Source of the DNA: Cellulosimicrobium cellulans
Lineage (GTDB): Bacteria; Actinomycetota; Actinomycetes; Actinomycetales; Cellulomonadaceae
DNA: 64,000 bases
NCBI RefSeq assembly: GCF_016907755.1
Contig: NZ_JAFBCN010000001.1
Coordinates: 186,001 to 250,000, forward strand
Direction: 5' to 3'
Shown here: piece by piece, positions 61,766 to 64,000 of the stretch
Numbering within the stretch: position 1 is the stretch's first letter
How the letters are laid out: each line of letters starts with the position of its first letter
Program-made: the position numbers and the translations under genes
The notes under the pieces: model-generated
Seen by the model: only the letters and a program-made list of their open reading frames with translations
Databases searched by the model: none
Told to the model about the DNA's origin: nothing

Positions 61766-62991
61766 AGCAGCTCCTCGGCGTCGCGCTCGGCATCCTCACG
61801 GCGATCGGCGGCTTCGTCGACATCGGGGACCTGGTGACGAACGCCGTCGTCGGGTCGCGCTTCGGGCTGTCGCTGGTGTGGGTCGTGGTCGTCGGCGTCG
61901 TCGGCATCTGCCTGTTCGCGTCGATGTCCGGGCGCGTGGCGGCCGTGAGCGGGCGCGCGACGTTCGAGATCATCCGCGAGCGCCTCGGCCCCCGCGCGGC
62001 GGGCGCGAACCTCGCGGCGTCGTTCGCGATCAACCTGCTCACGCTCACGGCGGAGGTGGGCGGCATCGCGCTCGCGCTGCACCTCGCGAGCAGCGTCGAG
62101 CCGCGACTGTGGATCCCGGTGGCGGCGCTCGCCGTCTGGCTCGTGCTGTGGCGCGTGAAGTTCCAGGTCATGGAGAACGTCGCGGGACTGCTCGGGCTGC
62201 TGCTCGTGGGGTTCGGGGTCGCGCTCTTCCTGCTGGGCCCGGACTGGGGCGAGCTGCTGCGCCAGGCCGTGCCGCCGTCGCCGCCCGCGACGGAGCACGT
62301 CGCGACGTACTGGTACTACGCGGTCGCGCTGTTCGGCGCCGCGATGACGCCGTACGAGGTGTTCTTCTTCTCGTCGGGCGCCGTCGAGGAGGGGTGGACC
62401 GCGAAGGACCTCGCGCAGAACCGGGTCAACGTGCTCGTCGGGTTCCCGCTCGGCGGGCTGCTGTCCGTCGCGATCGCCGCGTGCGCGGCGGTGGTGCTGC
62501 TGTCGGCGGGGATCGAGGTGTCGTCGCTGTCGCAGATCGTGCTGCCCGTGGCGGAGGCCGGCGGGACCCTGCTGCTCGCGGTCGTGATCGTCGGGATCGT
62601 CGCGGCGACGTTCGGCGCCGCGCTCGAGACCGCGCTGTCGAGCGGCTACACGCTTGCGCAGCACCTCGGCTGGTCGTGGGGCAAGTTCCGCCGCCCGGCG
62701 CGCGCCGCGCGCTTCCACGTGACGATGGTGGTCGCGCTCCTGCTGGCCGTCGCGATCCTCATGACGAGCGTCGACCCGGTCGCCGTCACCGAGATGTCGG
62801 TCGTGTTCTCGGCCGTCGCGCTGCCCCTCACGTACGTGCCGATCCTCCTCGTCGCGAACGACCCGGAGTACATGGGCGAGCACGTCAACGGGCGCGCGAC
62901 CAACGCGCTGGGCATGGTGTACCTGGTGATCGTGGTCGTCGCGGCCGTCGCGGCGATACCCCTGATGATCGCGACGGGAGCGGGGTCATGA
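61762..62991 (+). CDS. NRAMP-family-like metal/ion carrier with altered metal site
   Basis: A 409-residue protein with 11 hydrophobic segments arranged as in NRAMP carriers. In TM1 the canonical Asp-Pro-Gly is replaced by AIGGFVDIGDLVTNAVVG, and in TM6 the Met-Pro-His is replaced by GAAMTPYEVFFFSSGAVEEGW. Helices such as ATFEIIRERLGPRAAGANLAAS and AAFGAALETAL-like TM8 still align. Loss of the metal-binding Met suggests an ion other than Mn or Fe, such as Mg, or another role. The start overlaps the lipoprotein stop and its own stop overlaps the next gene. Confidence 0.8.
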   Translation: MKQLLGVALGILTAIGGFVDIGDLVTNAVVGSRFGLSLVWVVVVGVVGICLFASMSGRVAAVSGRATFEIIRERLGPRAAGANLAASFAINLLTLTAEVGGIALALHLASSVEPRLWIPVAALAVWLVLWRVKFQVMENVAGLLGLLLVGFGVALFLLGPDWGELLRQAVPPSPPATEHVATYWYYAVALFGAAMTPYEVFFFSSGAVEEGWTAKDLAQNRVNVLVGFPLGGLLSVAIAACAAVVLLSAGIEVSSLSQIVLPVAEAGGTLLLAVVIVGIVAATFGAALETALSSGYTLAQHLGWSWGKFRRPARAARFHVTMVVALLLAVAILMTSVDPVAVTEMSVVFSAVALPLTYVPILLVANDPEYMGEHVNGRATNALGMVYLVIVVVAAVAAIPLMIATGAGS

Positions 62992-63416
62992 GCCGGGACG
63001 CCTCCACGCCGACGGGGGTGCGCGTCGTGGACGCGCGCCTGCACCTGCTCAGCCGCCAGGTGCTCGACGTCGACGGCGAGCCGGTCACGACCGTCGACGA
63101 CCTCGAGCTCGTCGCCGTGAGCGGCCCGGACGGCACCGGCGCGGACGACGGCCCGCGCGACGTCGTGCCCGGCGAGCCGGCGGAGGTCGGCGCGATCCTC
63201 ACCGGACCGGTGCTCGTGACGCGCCTCCTCGGCGGCCGACCGCCCGCGTCGCGCTGGGAACGCGTGCCGTGGTCCGACGTCGGGCACGTGGGGACGGCGA
63301 TCGAGCTCACCGTCCGCGCGGACTCGCTCGACCTGCACTGGACCGAGGACTGGCTGCGCGAGCACGTCGTCGGCCGCGTCCCGGGCGGACGCCACGATCC
63401 CGAGGAGGGGTCGTGA
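62988..63416 (+). CDS. Small hypothetical protein with PRC-barrel-like plan (1)
   Basis: A 142-residue acidic cytoplasmic protein. Two strand-rich parts, RVVDARLHLLSRQVLDVDGEPVTTVDDLELV and LLGGRPPASRWERVPWSDVGHVGTAIELTVRAD, resemble PRC-barrel proteins (D-x-D-G and W/V-P-W-x-D motifs). It overlaps both neighbours by four bases. A regulatory or RNA/protein-binding role for the carrier is possible; a PRC-like protein with a metal carrier recalls MgtE-type fusions, but this is inference. Confidence 0.6.
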   Translation: MSRDASTPTGVRVVDARLHLLSRQVLDVDGEPVTTVDDLELVAVSGPDGTGADDGPRDVVPGEPAEVGAILTGPVLVTRLLGGRPPASRWERVPWSDVGHVGTAIELTVRADSLDLHWTEDWLREHVVGRVPGGRHDPEEGS

Positions 63417-63820
63417 TCCTCGGCGACCTGCTCGACGCGCGCGTCGTCGGGCCCGACGGCGAGGACCTCGGCTTCCTCGTGGACGTCCGGCTCGCGCTCG
63501 ACAGGCTGCCCGACGACGCCCCGTCCGACGGCGACCCCGACGACGCGCACCCCGAGGACCGGGCGCTGAGCGCGAGCGTCCGGCGGCGGGACCGTGTCGG
63601 TCGGGCGCGCGTCGTCGGGGTCCTCGTGAGCCCGCGGACGGGCGCGTCGTTCCTCGGGTACGAGCGCACGGGCGTCACCGCGCCGTGGCCGGTCCCGCAG
63701 CTCGTCCGCCACCGGCACCGCGGCACGTTCCTCGTGCCGTGGGACGACGTCGCCTCCGTCGGGCGCGGCGAGGTCCGCCTCGCGCCCGGGTACAGGCAGG
63801 ACGACGCCGCACTGCCCTGA
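63413..63820 (+). CDS. Small hypothetical protein with PRC-barrel-like plan (2)
   Basis: A 135-residue protein. VILGDLLDARVVGPDGEDLGFLVDVRLALD opens like a PRC-barrel (V-G-P-D-G-E-D-L-G), an acidic insert follows, and VVGVLVSPRTGASFLGYERTG and GTFLVPWDDVASVG complete the pattern. It is probably a paralogue partner of the preceding gene. GTG 63413 overlaps the upstream stop by four bases. It is the last gene of the operon; nothing else was recognised to the end of the window. Confidence 0.6.
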   Translation: MILGDLLDARVVGPDGEDLGFLVDVRLALDRLPDDAPSDGDPDDAHPEDRALSASVRRRDRVGRARVVGVLVSPRTGASFLGYERTGVTAPWPVPQLVRHRHRGTFLVPWDDVASVGRGEVRLAPGYRQDDAALP

Positions 63821-63878
63821 CGTCGGGCGCGACGGCCGGCCGGAGGGGCACGTCCGGTCGGGAGAGGCACCTCCGCGT

Positions 63879-63896
63879 GCAGCGCTCGGCCGGGGA
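63879..63896. repeat. 18-base repeat shared with 1084-1101
   Basis: GCAGCGCTCGGCCGGGGA is identical to bases 1084-1101, next to the 26-bp palindrome. Here it lies in the intergenic tail of the window and is followed by a further CAGCGCTCGG copy. Confidence 0.6.
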
Positions 63897-64000
63897 TGCA
63901 GCAGCGCTCGGCGCGTTGCGAGCGGGCCGTGGCCCCGTGACGCTGGACGGGACGGTGAAGCCACCCGCCGTCGGCCGTCCGGGCGGACGCACGAAGGACC

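Overview
The window is about 64 kb of very GC-rich DNA with dense, short-spaced genes, strong G/C third-position bias, many GTG starts and many 4-base stop/start overlaps. These traits and the gene content (alpha-1,3-glucanase of family GH87, GH92 mannosidase, secreted carbohydrate-binding proteins, ANTAR and BTAD regulators, an LAxTG surface protein, SAM-riboswitch-controlled metF/metE) point to a high-GC actinobacterium of the Cellulomonadaceae/Promicromonosporaceae type. Cellulosimicrobium is a good guess, by inference only. No rRNA, tRNA, CRISPR, transposase, integrase or phage gene was recognised; it reads as ordinary chromosome.

Layout. 1-3044: LytTR two-component system overlapping a small membrane protein and a sodium:solute symporter, probably carboxylate uptake. 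3114-7366: small hypothetical gene, SAM riboswitch, 30-codon leader ORF coupled to metF, then metE and a strong hairpin. metE carries a palindromic repeat inserted in frame. 7395-12387: small genes, an orphan short AtpC-like gene, an FBP-domain protein and an MMPL exporter. 12396-20394: a 1107-residue secreted protein (PA14, beta-propeller, CBM, DUF1080, C-terminal module), PhzF-like protein, MFS carrier, esterase, and a Tat-exported TIM-barrel sugar isomerase-like enzyme. DUF1080 and this isomerase family act together in 3-keto-glycoside cleavage in other bacteria. 20410-28547: housekeeping and stress genes, two MFS carriers and a GntR regulator. 28722-32123: secreted GH87 protein. 32510-37306: YCII protein, LysR/DapA-family divergent pair, sigma factor with coupled partner, GNAT. 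37376-41301: ion/metal region with an ArsB/NhaD-like permease and two ArsR-CDF modules, one cysteine-based, one histidine-based. 41519-43811: ATP-dependent DNA ligase and a possible orphan immunity gene. 43943-49072: 1709-residue GH92 protein with duplicated CBMs and the same C-terminal module as the 12396 gene. 49327-57009: small secreted protein, BTAD regulator, hydrolase, methyltransferase, flavin reductase-like, PAS-ANTAR, alcohol dehydrogenase and chloramphenicol acetyltransferase-like genes. 57161-63820: sortase-anchored thioester-domain adhesin, then a NarL-type two-component system followed by lipoprotein, NRAMP-like carrier and two small overlapping genes.

The unifying theme is extracellular glycan (probably fungal or yeast wall) attack and surface attachment, surrounded by metal, methionine and export functions. 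A family of palindromic repeats (arms near GCCGAACCCGGGGTT) occurs at four places, one inside the metE reading frame. Several genes have a TANNNT hexamer 6-7 bases before the start codon, which suggests leaderless transcripts and was used to choose starts. Strong hairpins sit at several convergent gene ends.
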